Positions 1 through 9,226 of a stretch of DNA of 53,450 nucleotides are shown one piece after another. Origin of the DNA: an uncultured Gammaproteobacteria bacterium (GTDB lineage: Bacteria; Pseudomonadota; Gammaproteobacteria; GCA-002705445; GCA-002716945); NCBI GenBank assembly GCA_902535975.1, contig CACAVP010000006.1:1-53450 (forward strand). Direction: 5' to 3'. The translations under genes and the position numbers were made by a program. Every line of letters begins with the position of its first letter. The first letter of the stretch is position 1. The notes beneath the pieces are model-generated. The model ran no database searches, was not told the origin of the DNA, and saw only the letters and a program-made list of their open reading frames with translations.

Positions 1-1
1 C

Positions 2-817
2 AAAGAAGTTAATGTTATCCAGGACAAAGAGTCACATAATTCTATAATTGAATCATCAAAATTAAATAAGATAAAAATTAATAGGTACTCTCATCTAGAT
101 GATTCACAGATAACAAAACATATATCGAAAGATAATGACATATTATTTAGTGAAGCTGTTTTTAGTATGACAGGCGATATGACGAACTTAAAAAATCATT
201 TGGATATAAAGAGAAAGTTTAACACACAGCTGTATGTTGATGATGCTCATGGTTTTGCAATAGCCCAAAAGTCCAGCAATAATACAACAATAGAAACGTC
301 ATGCGAATTATTTGGAATGAAACCCTCAGATGCTGATGCATATATGGGTACATTTGGCAAAGCAGTAGGGACAATTGGTGCCTTCATCTGTGGTAACAAA
401 GACCTAATAGAAATGATTATTCAAAAAGGTAGACCATATATTTATTCGACATCACAACCACGATGTATGATTGATGCAACAAGAAAAAGTTTAAATATCC
501 TATCTTTAGATAAAAGTCGCTATAAAAAATTACATGAAAATATCACATATTTTAATGATGCTTGCGAAATCAAAAAAATACCTACTAATCTAAATCAAGT
601 ACCTATAAAAACAATATTATTGGGAAATCCTCACCTTACACTCAAAGTAAAGGAATTGCTTTTGGAAAAAAATATTCTGATACAAGCAATCAGATACCCA
701 ACAGTCCCAAAAAATAATGATAAAATTAGAATCACCCTAACATCTGATCATAATAAAAAAGATATTGATAATCTGCTAAATACCCTAGAGAATGTAATCT
801 GTGAAAAATATACATAA
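2..817 (+). CDS. bioF: 8-amino-7-oxononanoate synthase (BioF), 5'-truncated by window edge
   Basis: This is the C-terminal part of a PLP-dependent alpha-oxoamine synthase that condenses pimeloyl-ACP with alanine in biotin synthesis. The reading frame is open from base 2, so the internal ATG at 167 is not the real start. Visible family signatures are SEAVFSMTGDMTNL, YVDDAHG (aspartate and histidine that hold PLP) and MGTFGKAVGTIGA, whose lysine is the expected Schiff-base residue, followed by YIYSTSQPR. Sister enzymes (Kbl, HemA, Spt) share the fold. The pattern with DDAHG and TFGKA fits BioF best, but the missing N-terminus leaves some doubt. The stop overlaps the coaBC start by 17 bases. Confidence 0.85.
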   Translation, partial: KEVNVIQDKESHNSIIESSKLNKIKINRYSHLDDSQITKHISKDNDILFSEAVFSMTGDMTNLKNHLDIKRKFNTQLYVDDAHGFAIAQKSSNNTTIETSCELFGMKPSDADAYMGTFGKAVGTIGAFICGNKDLIEMIIQKGRPYIYSTSQPRCMIDATRKSLNILSLDKSRYKKLHENITYFNDACEIKKIPTNLNQVPIKTILLGNPHLTLKVKELLLEKNILIQAIRYPTVPKNNDKIRITLTSDHNKKDIDNLLNTLENVICEKYT

Positions 818-2021
818 CAAAAACATAGTAGTTGGAATTACTGGAAGTATCGCTGCCTATAAAGCGGCAGATCTTGTGAGCAAGCTTAAAAAAGCAGGTG
901 CTAACATCAAAGTAGTAATGACTAAATCCTCTACATCATTTATTACAGAGAGAACTTTGGAATCCATTTCAAATAATAAAGTTCTCGTGGATGAAAATGA
1001 GAATGACGAATCATTTCTACATTTAGATGTAGCAAAATGGGCTGACATATTTTTAATTGCACCGTGTACAGCAAATTCATTTAATAAAATAACTTCAGGG
1101 CTAGCTGATGATTTACTATCAACCTCGTGTCTTGCTTTCAAAGGGAAAATTCTGATTGCCCCTGCCATGAATCCAGATATGTGGAACAATGAGATGGTTC
1201 AGAAAAATCGTGAGAATATGTCGAAGCATAAGTTCAAAATCATTGGACCAGATTATGGTTTGCATGCATGTGGTGATGAAGGTTATGGCAGGATGAGTTC
1301 ACCAGAGGCCATACTTGAAAGTCTAAGTAATGAAGTAGAAAAAAATGAACTTGATGGTATTAGAATATTAGTCTCAGCTGGTCCTACAAGAGAGCCAATT
1401 GATCCGGTTAGATTTATAAGCAACTATAGTTCAGGGAAAATGGGCTATGCGCTAGCTGAATCTGCAAGAAATTTAGGAGCAGATGTTGAATTGATTAGCG
1501 GCCCTGTTAGCATAAAAATGCCAGAGAATATAAAGATAACGAGTGTAGAGACATCTGCCGAAATGTTAGATGCAGTCCTACGAAAAATACCTAACTGTGA
1601 CGTATTTATCTCAGCAGCTGCTATATCTGATTATAGACCATCTCACAAATTAACAGAAAAACATAAAAGCTCTGACGGAGAACTTGTGATTAAATTAGAG
1701 AGAGGGGAAGATATCTTGAAACTAGCGAAAGAGACAAAAGCTGGTTTATATGCTGTTGGATTCTCAGCAGAAACAAATAATATATCCGATAATGCAAAAA
1801 TTAAATTGGAGAAAAAAAATATTGATATGATTATTTCTAATGAGGCAAATCATCAAAAAGGTTTAGGTTTTGAGTCAGATATGAATGAGGTCTGCATAAT
1901 TGAGAAAGATAGTATGTTGAAGATCTCAAAAAATACAAAAAAAATAATTGCTGACATTATTTTGAGCAGGATAGCAAAAAATATTAAAGGGAACTTAATC
2001 AAAATAAAGAATGCTAGATAA
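801..2021 (+). CDS. coaBC: bifunctional phosphopantothenoylcysteine decarboxylase / phosphopantothenate-cysteine ligase (CoaBC, Dfp)
   Basis: This protein catalyses two consecutive steps of coenzyme A synthesis: it ligates cysteine to 4'-phosphopantothenate, then decarboxylates the product. The N-terminal flavoprotein domain (about 1-190) shows [14 protein letters not shown], the active-site histidine in [10 protein letters not shown], the substrate-recognition loop PAMNPDMW and the flexible flap with its cysteine in [11 protein letters not shown]. The C-terminal ligase domain begins with [20 protein letters not shown]. The length (406) is normal. The GTG start at 801 overlaps bioF and precedes the conserved IVVGITGS by only 8 residues, so little freedom remains in start choice. 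coaBC followed by dut and a phosphomutase is the standard Pseudomonas-type order. Confidence 0.96.
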   Translation: MKNIHNKNIVVGITGSIAAYKAADLVSKLKKAGANIKVVMTKSSTSFITERTLESISNNKVLVDENENDESFLHLDVAKWADIFLIAPCTANSFNKITSGLADDLLSTSCLAFKGKILIAPAMNPDMWNNEMVQKNRENMSKHKFKIIGPDYGLHACGDEGYGRMSSPEAILESLSNEVEKNELDGIRILVSAGPTREPIDPVRFISNYSSGKMGYALAESARNLGADVELISGPVSIKMPENIKITSVETSAEMLDAVLRKIPNCDVFISAAAISDYRPSHKLTEKHKSSDGELVIKLERGEDILKLAKETKAGLYAVGFSAETNNISDNAKIKLEKKNIDMIISNEANHQKGLGFESDMNEVCIIEKDSMLKISKNTKKIIADIILSRIAKNIKGNLIKIKNAR

Positions 2022-2460
2022 AGTTCAAATAAGGATAGTAAACAACTTAATTAAATCAATACCAACATATGCTACCAAAGGTTCGGCGGGTTTAGATCTT
2101 CGTGCTGCGGTGAGAGATAAGATTCATCTTAGGCCTAATGAAACATTACTTATTCCAACAGGTTTATCAATTTTTATTGAAGATAAAAACTACGCAGCAA
2201 CTTTACTCCCTCGCTCCGGTCTTGGACATAAAAATGGTATTGTACTTGGAAATCTAGTTGGACTAATAGATTCAGATTATCAAGGAGAACTTATGATATC
2301 TTGCTGGAATAGAGGTAAAGAAAGCTACTTCATAGAACCAATGGAAAGAATAGCGCAGATGGTTTTTATCAGAGTTGAGCATCCCGAATTTGAAATTGTC
2401 GAGGAGTTCCAAAACACAGAAAGAGGAGACAAGGGCTTTGGATCATCAGGAACAAAATAA
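2011..2460 (+). CDS. dut: deoxyuridine 5'-triphosphate nucleotidohydrolase (dUTPase)
   Basis: This trimeric enzyme hydrolyses dUTP to dUMP and pyrophosphate, keeping uracil out of DNA and feeding dTMP synthesis. All five dUTPase motifs are visible: GSAGLDLRA (1), [11 protein letters not shown] (2), [11 protein letters not shown] with the catalytic aspartate (3), RIAQMVF (4) and [10 protein letters not shown] at the C-terminus (5). The length of 149 residues is typical. The ATG at 2011 overlaps the coaBC stop by 11 bases, and the last codons of dut carry the ribosome binding site and TTG start of the next gene, so the three genes look translationally coupled. Confidence 0.96.
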   Translation: MLDKVQIRIVNNLIKSIPTYATKGSAGLDLRAAVRDKIHLRPNETLLIPTGLSIFIEDKNYAATLLPRSGLGHKNGIVLGNLVGLIDSDYQGELMISCWNRGKESYFIEPMERIAQMVFIRVEHPEFEIVEEFQNTERGDKGFGSSGTK

Positions 2461-3829
2461 TATCAATGCAGATATTTTTAGAGCATACGACATACGTGGT
2501 ATCTATCCGAGTGACTTCAATGAGAGTACAGCATATTTTATCGGTGTGGCCCTTGGGAATAGAATACAAGGTCAAAAAAAAGCTGTTGTTGCAATGGATG
2601 GGAGACTGAGTGGGCCAAATATAAAAACGTCATTAATTAATGGACTCCAAACAGCAGGTGTCGAAGTTACCGATTGTGGAATGATTCCTACACCATTACT
2701 TTATTTTGCAACTCATTCACTTGAGATACCCAATGGCTTTATGGTTACTGGAAGTCACAATCCCAAGAATTATAACGGAATAAAAATGATAATAAATGGA
2801 AGTCCGTTATTTGATAAAGATATCTATGCATTACGTGATTGGATTCAGAATAACCCAATTTCAGCAGTGGATAATCAAGGTCCAATAAGAAAATATGAGA
2901 TGATAGTAGACGATTACATAAAAAGAGTAAAAAAAGACACGAATATTTCAACAACAAAAAAAGTAATAGTAGATTGCATGAATGGGGTCACAGGTTCAGT
3001 TGTGGATAAAATATTAGAGTCATTTCATATAAACGCAGATTATATAAACTCAAAAGTAGACGGTAATTTTCCCAATTGCTCGCCAGATCCAACCAAAGAG
3101 GTAAACCTTAAAAATTTGAAATCAAAAGTCTCCAGTGCTAACGCTGATTATGGTGTAGCATTTGATGGTGATGGCGACAGGACCGTCATCATCAGAAAAG
3201 ATGGTTCGGTCTTGTGGCCTGATGAATTAATGATACTATTTTCTAAGTCTGTACTGATGCAGCATGCTAAAGCTAAAATTGTATATGATGTTAAATGCAC
3301 AAGAAATTTAAAAATCAATATCATTAATGATGGAGGGATACCATTAGAATCTAGAACAGGTCATTCATATATTAAACAGACGATAAAAAAAGAAAGTGCA
3401 AAATTAGGCGGTGAGATGAGTGGTCATATTTTCTTTAATGACAAGTGGTACGGCTTCGACGATGGAATCTATGTTTTTTTAAGATTTCTAGAAATTCTAT
3501 CTCAAGAAAATCAGCTCCTAAAAGCTCTTGAAGATTTACCAAAAACACATACTACTCCAGAGATAGACATTGAATTCAAAGGAAATAGTCATTTCAAATT
3601 TATTGAGGAATTTATTAAATTAAGCAGATTTGATGAATATAATGTTTCTTTGATAGATGGTATTAAAATATCAAATAATGAGTCATGGGGTTTGATAAGA
3701 GCATCAAATACATCTCCAAAGATTACACTTAGGTTTGAATCAGCCACGCAAGATGGACTAAAAAGCATAAAAAATGATATTAAAAATGCTATTCTTAAAA
3801 TTGATAATAAGTTAGACTTACCCTTCTAA
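2438..3829 (+). CDS. algC: phosphomannomutase/phosphoglucomutase (AlgC type)
   Basis: This alpha-D-phosphohexomutase interconverts the 1- and 6-phosphates of mannose or glucose, feeding nucleotide-sugar and surface polysaccharide synthesis. It shows the phosphoserine loop [11 protein letters not shown], the Mg-binding loop FDGDGDR, the sugar-specificity loop [10 protein letters not shown] and the phosphate-binding loop [15 protein letters not shown] place the start at TTG 2438, giving 463 residues. Upstream codons in this frame only shadow the end of dut, the conserved [12 protein letters not shown] follows about 10 residues later, and a GAGGAG stretch lies about 10 bases before the TTG. Position after dut and before argB matches Pseudomonas algC. 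Which sugar is preferred cannot be read from the sequence. Confidence 0.92.
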   Translation: MDHQEQNNINADIFRAYDIRGIYPSDFNESTAYFIGVALGNRIQGQKKAVVAMDGRLSGPNIKTSLINGLQTAGVEVTDCGMIPTPLLYFATHSLEIPNGFMVTGSHNPKNYNGIKMIINGSPLFDKDIYALRDWIQNNPISAVDNQGPIRKYEMIVDDYIKRVKKDTNISTTKKVIVDCMNGVTGSVVDKILESFHINADYINSKVDGNFPNCSPDPTKEVNLKNLKSKVSSANADYGVAFDGDGDRTVIIRKDGSVLWPDELMILFSKSVLMQHAKAKIVYDVKCTRNLKINIINDGGIPLESRTGHSYIKQTIKKESAKLGGEMSGHIFFNDKWYGFDDGIYVFLRFLEILSQENQLLKALEDLPKTHTTPEIDIEFKGNSHFKFIEEFIKLSRFDEYNVSLIDGIKISNNESWGLIRASNTSPKITLRFESATQDGLKSIKNDIKNAILKIDNKLDLPF

Positions 3830-3833
3830 AATT

Positions 3834-4730
3834 ATGAATGATAAAGTGATACTAAGAGAAAACTCTGCAAATATTCCGTCAACAGCTAATGTGTTGATAG
3901 AGGCACTTCCATACATTCAAAAGCTAGCCAACAAAATCATTGTCATAAAATTTGGTGGTAATGCAATGATAGACGATAGGCTGAAAAATAACTTCGCTAG
4001 AGATGTAGTTCTTCTAAAACAGGTTGGTCTTCATCCAGTAATAATTCATGGTGGTGGGCCGCAAATTACCAGCTACCTTGAAAAAATGGGTATCAAATCT
4101 GAATTTGTCGATGGAATGAGAGTAACGGATGACAAATCAATTGAAATGATTGAAATGGTTTTAGGAGGATCAATTAACAAAGAAATTGTAAATCTAATAA
4201 CCAGCCATGGAGGGAGAGCAGTTGGTTTATCTGGAAAAGACGGAGGATTAATTAGGGCTAAAAAAATGGTAGGTGAAGGTAAAAATAAGAATTTTGATTT
4301 TAAAAATACTGGAATGGTCTCCAGTATAGATCCCAGTGTAGTAAACCTTCTTGATGCAACCCCATTCATACCTGTTATTGCGCCTATTGGTATTGGTGAA
4401 GATTTTAAAACATACAATATAAACGCAGATATTGTTGCTGGCAAAATAGCAAAAATACTCCAAGCGGGTAAATATGTGGTTCTAACTAACACAACTGGAA
4501 TATTTGACGACAATGGCAACCTAATCAAGTCAATGAATGCTGAACAAGTTAGACAACTTGTCAACAAAGGGATAATTTCATCTGGTATGCTTCCAAAAGT
4601 TGAATCTGCGTTAGAAGCCGTATCTGCTGGTGTACAAAATGTTCAGATAATTGATGGGACAATCGACCATGCTATACTACTTGAGTTATTTACAGATGAA
4701 GGTGTAGGTACGATGATACGAAGAACCTGA
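3834..4730 (+). CDS. argB: acetylglutamate kinase
   Basis: ArgB phosphorylates N-acetyl-L-glutamate in the second step of arginine synthesis. The amino-acid kinase fold is clear: IVIKFGGNAM near residue 40, the HGGGPQI loop that binds ATP and substrate, then VDGMRVTD, SGKDGG and the NINADIVAGKIA segment near residue 200. The length of 298 is normal for the bacterial enzyme. It starts 4 bases after the phosphomutase stop and is probably co-transcribed with it. In Pseudomonas argB occupies the same place, next to pyrE and crc; here a permease gene separates it from pyrE. argH of the same pathway lies at 23112-24503. Confidence 0.96.
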   Translation: MNDKVILRENSANIPSTANVLIEALPYIQKLANKIIVIKFGGNAMIDDRLKNNFARDVVLLKQVGLHPVIIHGGGPQITSYLEKMGIKSEFVDGMRVTDDKSIEMIEMVLGGSINKEIVNLITSHGGRAVGLSGKDGGLIRAKKMVGEGKNKNFDFKNTGMVSSIDPSVVNLLDATPFIPVIAPIGIGEDFKTYNINADIVAGKIAKILQAGKYVVLTNTTGIFDDNGNLIKSMNAEQVRQLVNKGIISSGMLPKVESALEAVSAGVQNVQIIDGTIDHAILLELFTDEGVGTMIRRT

Positions 4731-4733
4731 ATC

Positions 4734-5462
4734 TTGGAATATTTCTTCCTTCTTTTAATATCTTTCTTATCAAATCTTTTTTCAGCTTTTTCAGGTGGAG
4801 GAGCTGGAATAATTCAGCTACCTGCTATTCTCCTTCTTTTTGAAATTTCTTTTCCGGTTGCTCTAGCTACCCATAAAATTTCAACCGTTTTATTAGGCTT
4901 GGGTGCTTCGCTGAAGTTCTTCGAGAAAAGTAAACCGTCTCACAGACTCTTAAGTGAAGGTATAATGATAGGCTTACCAGCCGTTATTATAGGGGCATAC
5001 TCAATAAGTTTTATCAATGAAAATCTTGCAAGACAATTTTTGGGTTTACTAATTCTACTTGTCTTTTTTTTATCATTTACAAAAAGTCATAATCAAGATA
5101 GAACTAAACCAAATCCGTTAATTGTATACCCATTGCTTTTTATCATTGGGTTTTTGAATGGGTCCTTATCAGCTGGAACAGGTCTTTTGTACACCCTCAT
5201 GCTTACAAAGCTGTATGGTTATAATTACAAAGAGGCAATAGGTTATACTTTATTAGTGGTAGGCCTGTTCTATAACTTGGTTGGTGCAATAGTTTTATAT
5301 CTTATATCTTCAATTGATATATCAATACTTCCCATACTTCTTCTTGGTTCATTTGCAGGAGGGTATTTGGGCGCTATGGTGGCTATAAAAAAATCGAATG
5401 TTCTAATAAAATCAGCATACCAGTTAGTTACTCTGATAGTTGCATACAAACTATTATTCTAG
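4734..5462 (+). CDS. TSUP (TauE/SafE) family membrane permease
   Basis: This is a 242-residue integral membrane protein of about eight hydrophobic segments, in two similar halves separated near residue 115. The first half begins LFSAFSGGGAGIIQLPAIL and ALATHKISTVLLGLGAS, the second GFLNGSLSAGTGLLYTLML and YKEAIGYTLLVVG. This glycine-rich repeat pattern is typical of TSUP permeases, which move sulfite, sulfonates or other organic anions. The substrate is not predictable here. It starts at TTG 4734, three bases after argB, so it is probably in the same transcript. Its 3' end overlaps the convergent pyrE by 4 bases. It is not part of the usual argB-pyrE order and looks like an insertion into that cluster. 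Confidence 0.85.
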   Translation: MEYFFLLLISFLSNLFSAFSGGGAGIIQLPAILLLFEISFPVALATHKISTVLLGLGASLKFFEKSKPSHRLLSEGIMIGLPAVIIGAYSISFINENLARQFLGLLILLVFFLSFTKSHNQDRTKPNPLIVYPLLFIIGFLNGSLSAGTGLLYTLMLTKLYGYNYKEAIGYTLLVVGLFYNLVGAIVLYLISSIDISILPILLLGSFAGGYLGAMVAIKKSNVLIKSAYQLVTLIVAYKLLF

Positions 5463-6100
5463 TTGGCACCGTGTTCTAAGATATACTTATCCATTGCTTG
5501 AATATGTTCTTTATACTCTGAATTTGATTTTATAAAATTCGAAATATCATTTAGTGAAATAAGGCTATGCACTTTTATTGTGAATTTCTCTGTTATCTCT
5601 TTAGCGGCAACTTTATTCTCTCCAACTTCCATCCTATCGAAAGCTACTAAAACGTCGCTGCATGCAGCTTTTGATTCCGTAATCATTTCTATAGATTCAA
5701 CAATGGATGATCCTGAGGATATAACATCATCAACAATTAAAGATATTCCTGTGATAGGGCAACCAACAAACTTTCCCATGTCTCCATGCTTTTTCTCCTC
5801 TTTTCTGTTGAATGCAAAGGGTTTGTTAATTGAATATTTCTTATATAAGCTATGACAAATTGACGAGCACAAGGTTATGCCTTTATAAGCTGGTCCAAAA
5901 ATGAAATCAAAATCTAATGAATTTTCACTAATATAATCTGCATAATAACTTGATAGTTCATCGAGGAGTTTGCCATTGTTGCAAAGACCCGTATTAAAAA
6001 AATAAGGGCTTTTTCTGCCTGACTTTAGGGTAAAGCTTCCAAACTTTAATATTTTCTCATGAAGTGTGAACTCAATAAATTCTTGTTTTTTACTAAACAT
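5459..6100 (-). CDS. pyrE: orotate phosphoribosyltransferase
   Basis: PyrE joins orotate and PRPP to give OMP in de novo pyrimidine synthesis. The PRPP-binding motif is seen as LIVDDVISSGSSIVESIE, and the N-terminal substrate region as FGSFTLKSGRKSPYFFNTG. FGPAYKGI and AFNRKEEKKHG (catalytic flexible loop) are also typical. I prefer the ATG at 6100, giving 213 residues; a TTG at 6109 in the same frame is possible. In Pseudomonas pyrE sits beside crc, and it does here too, but it is transcribed divergently from the Crc-like gene with 41 bases between them. It overlaps the permease 3' end by 4 bases. Confidence 0.95.
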   Translation of the reverse strand: MFSKKQEFIEFTLHEKILKFGSFTLKSGRKSPYFFNTGLCNNGKLLDELSSYYADYISENSLDFDFIFGPAYKGITLCSSICHSLYKKYSINKPFAFNRKEEKKHGDMGKFVGCPITGISLIVDDVISSGSSIVESIEMITESKAACSDVLVAFDRMEVGENKVAAKEITEKFTIKVHSLISLNDISNFIKSNSEYKEHIQAMDKYILEHGAN

Positions 6101-6141
6101 AGTGAGCAACCATTAAATAATGATAACATATCCTTTAAAAC

Positions 6142-6912
6142 ATGATGAAAGTAATAACAATTAATGTTTGTGGTATACGCTCAAGTCAGAAAAAAGGTAT
6201 ATTTGATTGGCTTTCAAGAAGTAAAGCAGATCACATATGCATGCAAGAAACAAGGGCACTTGAAGAACAAATAGATAATGATGATTTTATCTTAAAAGGT
6301 TATACAAGATACATGAACATCGCAGTTAAAAAGGGCTACAGTGGAGTTGCAATATATTCAAAACATAAACCCTCAGAAATTATTAGTACATTCTCTAAGT
6401 CTATTTTTGAAGAGGAGGGAAGATTTATTTCCCTAGAGTTTGGAAAATATATAATCGCTTCAATCTATTTCCCCTCTGGATCATCTGGAGAAGAAAGGCA
6501 GAAAATGAAATATGAATTCATGGATTTATTTGAGAAATATGTCAAAAAAGAAATGAAAAAGAGAAAAATGCTAATCCTATGTGGCGATTACAACATAGCA
6601 CATACAAAAGATGATATAAAAAATTGGAGATCAAATCAGAAAAACTCTGGCTTTCTCCCAGAAGAAAGAGCTTGGATGACAAAATTAATCGATCAAATAG
6701 GTCTCGTAGATGCATTTAGGGTTAAATGTAAGCAAAATGACATTTATACTTGGTGGTCCAACAGGGGTAATGCATATAATAATAACGTAGGATGGAGAAT
6801 TGACTATCAGATGGTTACAAGTAATTTATTAGACAAAATAAATAAAGTATACGTTTATAAGGGTAAAAAATTTTCTGACCATGCTCCATTGGTAATTGAT
6901 TATGATATTTAA
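6142..6912 (+). CDS. xth: exodeoxyribonuclease III family protein of the Crc lineage, catalytic residues intact
   Basis: This endonuclease/exonuclease/phosphatase-fold protein (256 residues) resembles Pseudomonas Crc in local text: CMQETRALE, IKNWRSNQKNSGFLPEERAWM, VGWRIDYQMVT and SDHAPLVIDYD. Like crc it lies beside pyrE. Crc itself lost the nuclease residues, whereas this protein keeps the catalytic glutamate (QET), the aspartate and asparagine (GDYNIA), and the aspartate-histidine pair (SDHAP) needed by exonuclease III / AP endonuclease. It is therefore likely an active DNA repair nuclease, not a translational repressor. ATGs at 6142 and 6145 are both possible. A second paralogue, more like classical ExoIII, lies at 27711-28484. 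The gene overlaps ampG. Confidence 0.88.
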   Translation: MMKVITINVCGIRSSQKKGIFDWLSRSKADHICMQETRALEEQIDNDDFILKGYTRYMNIAVKKGYSGVAIYSKHKPSEIISTFSKSIFEEEGRFISLEFGKYIIASIYFPSGSSGEERQKMKYEFMDLFEKYVKKEMKKRKMLILCGDYNIAHTKDDIKNWRSNQKNSGFLPEERAWMTKLIDQIGLVDAFRVKCKQNDIYTWWSNRGNAYNNNVGWRIDYQMVTSNLLDKINKVYVYKGKKFSDHAPLVIDYDI

Positions 6913-8170
6913 AACTCTTAAGGCCAGTGTTATTCCTTACCTAGAGAAAAAAATTCTAGTCTCGATGATCATGGGTTTTGTGTCAGGTTTACCTTTGTTA
7001 TTAACAATAACTCTTCTTCAAGCATGGTTAACAGATGAAAATATTTCAAAATCTACAATTGGACTTTTTGCTTTAATTGGTTTGCCTTACTCTCTTAAAT
7101 TTCTATGGGCTCCTTTGTTTGATCGTTATGTAATCTCTGCCTTGGGTCGAAGAAGGGGTTGGCTACTATTAGCCCAAGTTTTCTTGATATCCTCGATATT
7201 TTTTCTTGGACAATCACAACCAGAAATTAACTTGTATAACGTTGCAGTTTTATCCTTAGCTGTAACATTTTTTTCAGCCTCGCAAGACATAGTCATTGAT
7301 GCCTATAGAAGAGAAAGCTTGAAAGAGAGTGAGCAGACAATAGGTGCTTCCGCTTATGTTCTGGGTTATAGGTTTGGTGCTTTAGCCGCAGGTGCAGGTG
7401 GATTAATTTTAGCGGATATTTACTCCTACTCGCTTGTTTACACAATTATGTCACTAATTATGATATTGGGTGTCATAACAACATTGTTAGCAGAAGAACC
7501 CAAAGTCGAATTTAAATCATATACTCTTCGCGAATCCATTGTTGAGCCATTTAAAGAGTTCTTTACAAGATATACAGCAATCAATAGCAATATAAAGGTG
7601 ATGACGCCGTATCTTATTTTACTTTTTATACTTTTGTATAAAGTAGGGGATACTATGGCCCACTCTTTGAGCACAAACTTCTACCTAGATATTGGCTTTT
7701 CAAAAACAGAGATAGGGACAATTGTTAAATTCTTTGGTCTTGGTGCTACATTGCTTGGTGCTTTTTTAGGTGGAGCAATATCATTGAAACTAGGTCTTTA
7801 TAAATCATTAATATACTTCGGAATTTTTCAGCTCATAGCGACTTTAGGATTTTCAATATTATACTATGCTGGGAATAATACTCTGATGCTAATCACAGTT
7901 ATATCACTTGAAAACCTAGCAGCTGGAATGGGCTATACAGCATATCTAGCTTTCATTGCACACATGACATCTAAAGAATTTACTGCAACGCAGTTTGCTT
8001 TGATGACAGCACTTATGTCTTTGCCAAGAACATTTCTTTCTGGCACTTCAGGATATCTAGTAGAGCTTTTGAACTGGGATTTATACTTTATTTTTTGCTC
8101 TTTAATAGCAATACCTGCTCTGATAATATTAAGAAGAATTAAATTTATTATTAAAGATGAAAAAATTTAA
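6902..8170 (+). CDS. ampG: AmpG-like muropeptide/major facilitator transporter
   Basis: This polytopic inner-membrane protein (422 residues, about 12 to 14 hydrophobic segments) has the AmpG pattern. VSGLPLLLTITLLQAWL lies in the first segment, LIGLPYSLKFLWAPLFDRY between the second and third, then GRRRGWLLLAQ, and SASQDIVIDAYRRE before the fifth. AmpG imports anhydro-muropeptides released from the cell wall for recycling; a related substrate cannot be excluded. The preferred start is the ATG at 6902, inside the last codons of the exonuclease gene (11-base overlap); a TTG two codons upstream is an alternative. The stop overlaps the rraA start. No recycling genes or beta-lactamase are nearby. 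Confidence 0.87.
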   Translation: MIFKTLKASVIPYLEKKILVSMIMGFVSGLPLLLTITLLQAWLTDENISKSTIGLFALIGLPYSLKFLWAPLFDRYVISALGRRRGWLLLAQVFLISSIFFLGQSQPEINLYNVAVLSLAVTFFSASQDIVIDAYRRESLKESEQTIGASAYVLGYRFGALAAGAGGLILADIYSYSLVYTIMSLIMILGVITTLLAEEPKVEFKSYTLRESIVEPFKEFFTRYTAINSNIKVMTPYLILLFILLYKVGDTMAHSLSTNFYLDIGFSKTEIGTIVKFFGLGATLLGAFLGGAISLKLGLYKSLIYFGIFQLIATLGFSILYYAGNNTLMLITVISLENLAAGMGYTAYLAFIAHMTSKEFTATQFALMTALMSLPRTFLSGTSGYLVELLNWDLYFIFCSLIAIPALIILRRIKFIIKDEKI

Positions 8171-8636
8171 TACAGCTGATCTTTGTGATGATCATAATCT
8201 TGAAATAGCACAACCTATTTTTAAATTGTTCGGTGCAAATTCTCATTGCCATGGTCGCATAAGAACAGTAGAGGCTATAAATGATAACTCGTATGTAAAA
8301 AAGCTTTTAAGTGAAGATGGTCATGGTTGTGTAATGGTAGTGGATGGTAAGGGCTCAGAAAAATGTGCATTAGTTGGAGATAACTTAGCGGAACTAGGAT
8401 TTAAAAATGGATGGAGCGGTATTATCATAAATGGATGTATAAGAGATAGTATAGAGATTAGTAAAATATCTATATCTATAAAAGCGATAAATCTAGTCCC
8501 TAATAAAAGTGAGAAGAAAGATGTAGGTAAATATGGCATAGATTTATCTTTTGCCGGCATTTTATTCAAAGAAAATGATTATATATACTCAGATCCAGAC
8601 GGTATCGTCGTATCTTCGTCAGAGTTAATCAAGTGA
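8157..8636 (+). CDS. rraA: RraA family protein (ribonuclease E activity regulator)
   Basis: This 159-residue protein has the RraA fold signature: NTADLCDDH at the start, then GRIRTVEA, VMVVDGKGSEKCALVGDNLAELG, and GWSGIIINGCIRDS followed by the C-terminal DGIVVS. In E. coli RraA binds RNase E and slows mRNA decay; relatives act as HMG/CHA aldolases. The small size and text favour the RraA type over the aldolases. The ATG at 8157 overlaps ampG by 14 bases, and the stop TGA overlaps the ccmA GTG start, so all four genes from 6142 may share one transcript. Confidence 0.88.
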   Translation: MKKFNTADLCDDHNLEIAQPIFKLFGANSHCHGRIRTVEAINDNSYVKKLLSEDGHGCVMVVDGKGSEKCALVGDNLAELGFKNGWSGIIINGCIRDSIEISKISISIKAINLVPNKSEKKDVGKYGIDLSFAGILFKENDYIYSDPDGIVVSSSELIK

Positions 8637-9226
8637 TATCTAACCTTATAAGCTTGGAAAATATCTCTTTAGTCAGACAAGATAAAGAAATAATCAACAA
8701 CTATTCGTTGCGAATCAATCAAAAACAAAAATATAACATCTATGGTGAAAATGGGTCAGGAAAAACTTCTTTATTAAAAATAATTGCTGGAATAACTGAA
8801 CCAACTAAAGGAGAGATACACTCCAATCCATCATTTGATATGAACAAGGATATTTTTTATATAGGTCACAAATATGGACTTAAAAATGAGCTGACTGTTT
8901 ACCAGAACTTAGAATATGCACTTAATTTTGCCAATAATGATGATCATACCTCCATTGAATCAGAACTTGAGGAGTATTCGATGAAAAAGTATATCAATAT
9001 ACAAGTAAGGTATTTATCACACGGCCAAAAGAAAATTATTAGTTTGATTCAACTGACTCTGATTTCTAATAAGCTCTGGCTATTAGATGAGCCTTTTACC
9101 GGCTTAGACAAAGTAAAAATTGATTTGCTACTTTCTAAAATGGATAAACACGTAAGCAATATGGGTAGCATTGTAATTACAAGTCATAACGCCAAAGAAA
9201 ATTTTGATAATATAAAATTATGTTGA
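8633..9226 (+). CDS. ccmA: cytochrome c maturation ABC transporter ATP-binding protein CcmA
   Basis: CcmA is the ATPase of the CcmABCD complex that releases haem-loaded CcmE in the periplasm during cytochrome c assembly. The 197-residue protein shows Walker A YGENGSGKTSLLK, an ABC signature YLSHGQKK (serine-histidine-glycine-glutamine), Walker B LWLLDEPFTGLDK and the switch histidine in ITSHN. Short length and position immediately before ccmB identify it as CcmA rather than another exporter ATPase. It starts with GTG overlapping the rraA stop (GTGA) and ends 7 bases inside ccmB. Confidence 0.93.
   Translation: MISNLISLENISLVRQDKEIINNYSLRINQKQKYNIYGENGSGKTSLLKIIAGITEPTKGEIHSNPSFDMNKDIFYIGHKYGLKNELTVYQNLEYALNFANNDDHTSIESELEEYSMKKYINIQVRYLSHGQKKIISLIQLTLISNKLWLLDEPFTGLDKVKIDLLLSKMDKHVSNMGSIVITSHNAKENFDNIKLC

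Noticed and set aside
167-817. ATG at 167 as the start of bioF
   Set aside because: The frame is open to the left edge and upstream codons (SEAVFSMTGD) match BioF, so 167 is internal.
3001-3009. Perfect DnaA box TGTGGATAA inside the phosphohexomutase gene
   Set aside because: It lies alone in coding sequence, 30 kb from dnaA. About one such 9-mer is expected by chance in AT-rich DNA of this size, so only the intergenic copy at 33202 was kept.
4073-4567. Long open frame on the - strand inside argB (and similar frames inside coaBC, hslU, xerC, atpD and glmU)
   Set aside because: They lie wholly within genes with strong family motifs, show no motif of their own, and have the composition of antisense shadows.
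6142-6912. Calling this gene crc, the catabolite repression control protein
   Set aside because: The regulatory protein lacks the nuclease residues, and they are all intact here; location and local text only show the lineage.
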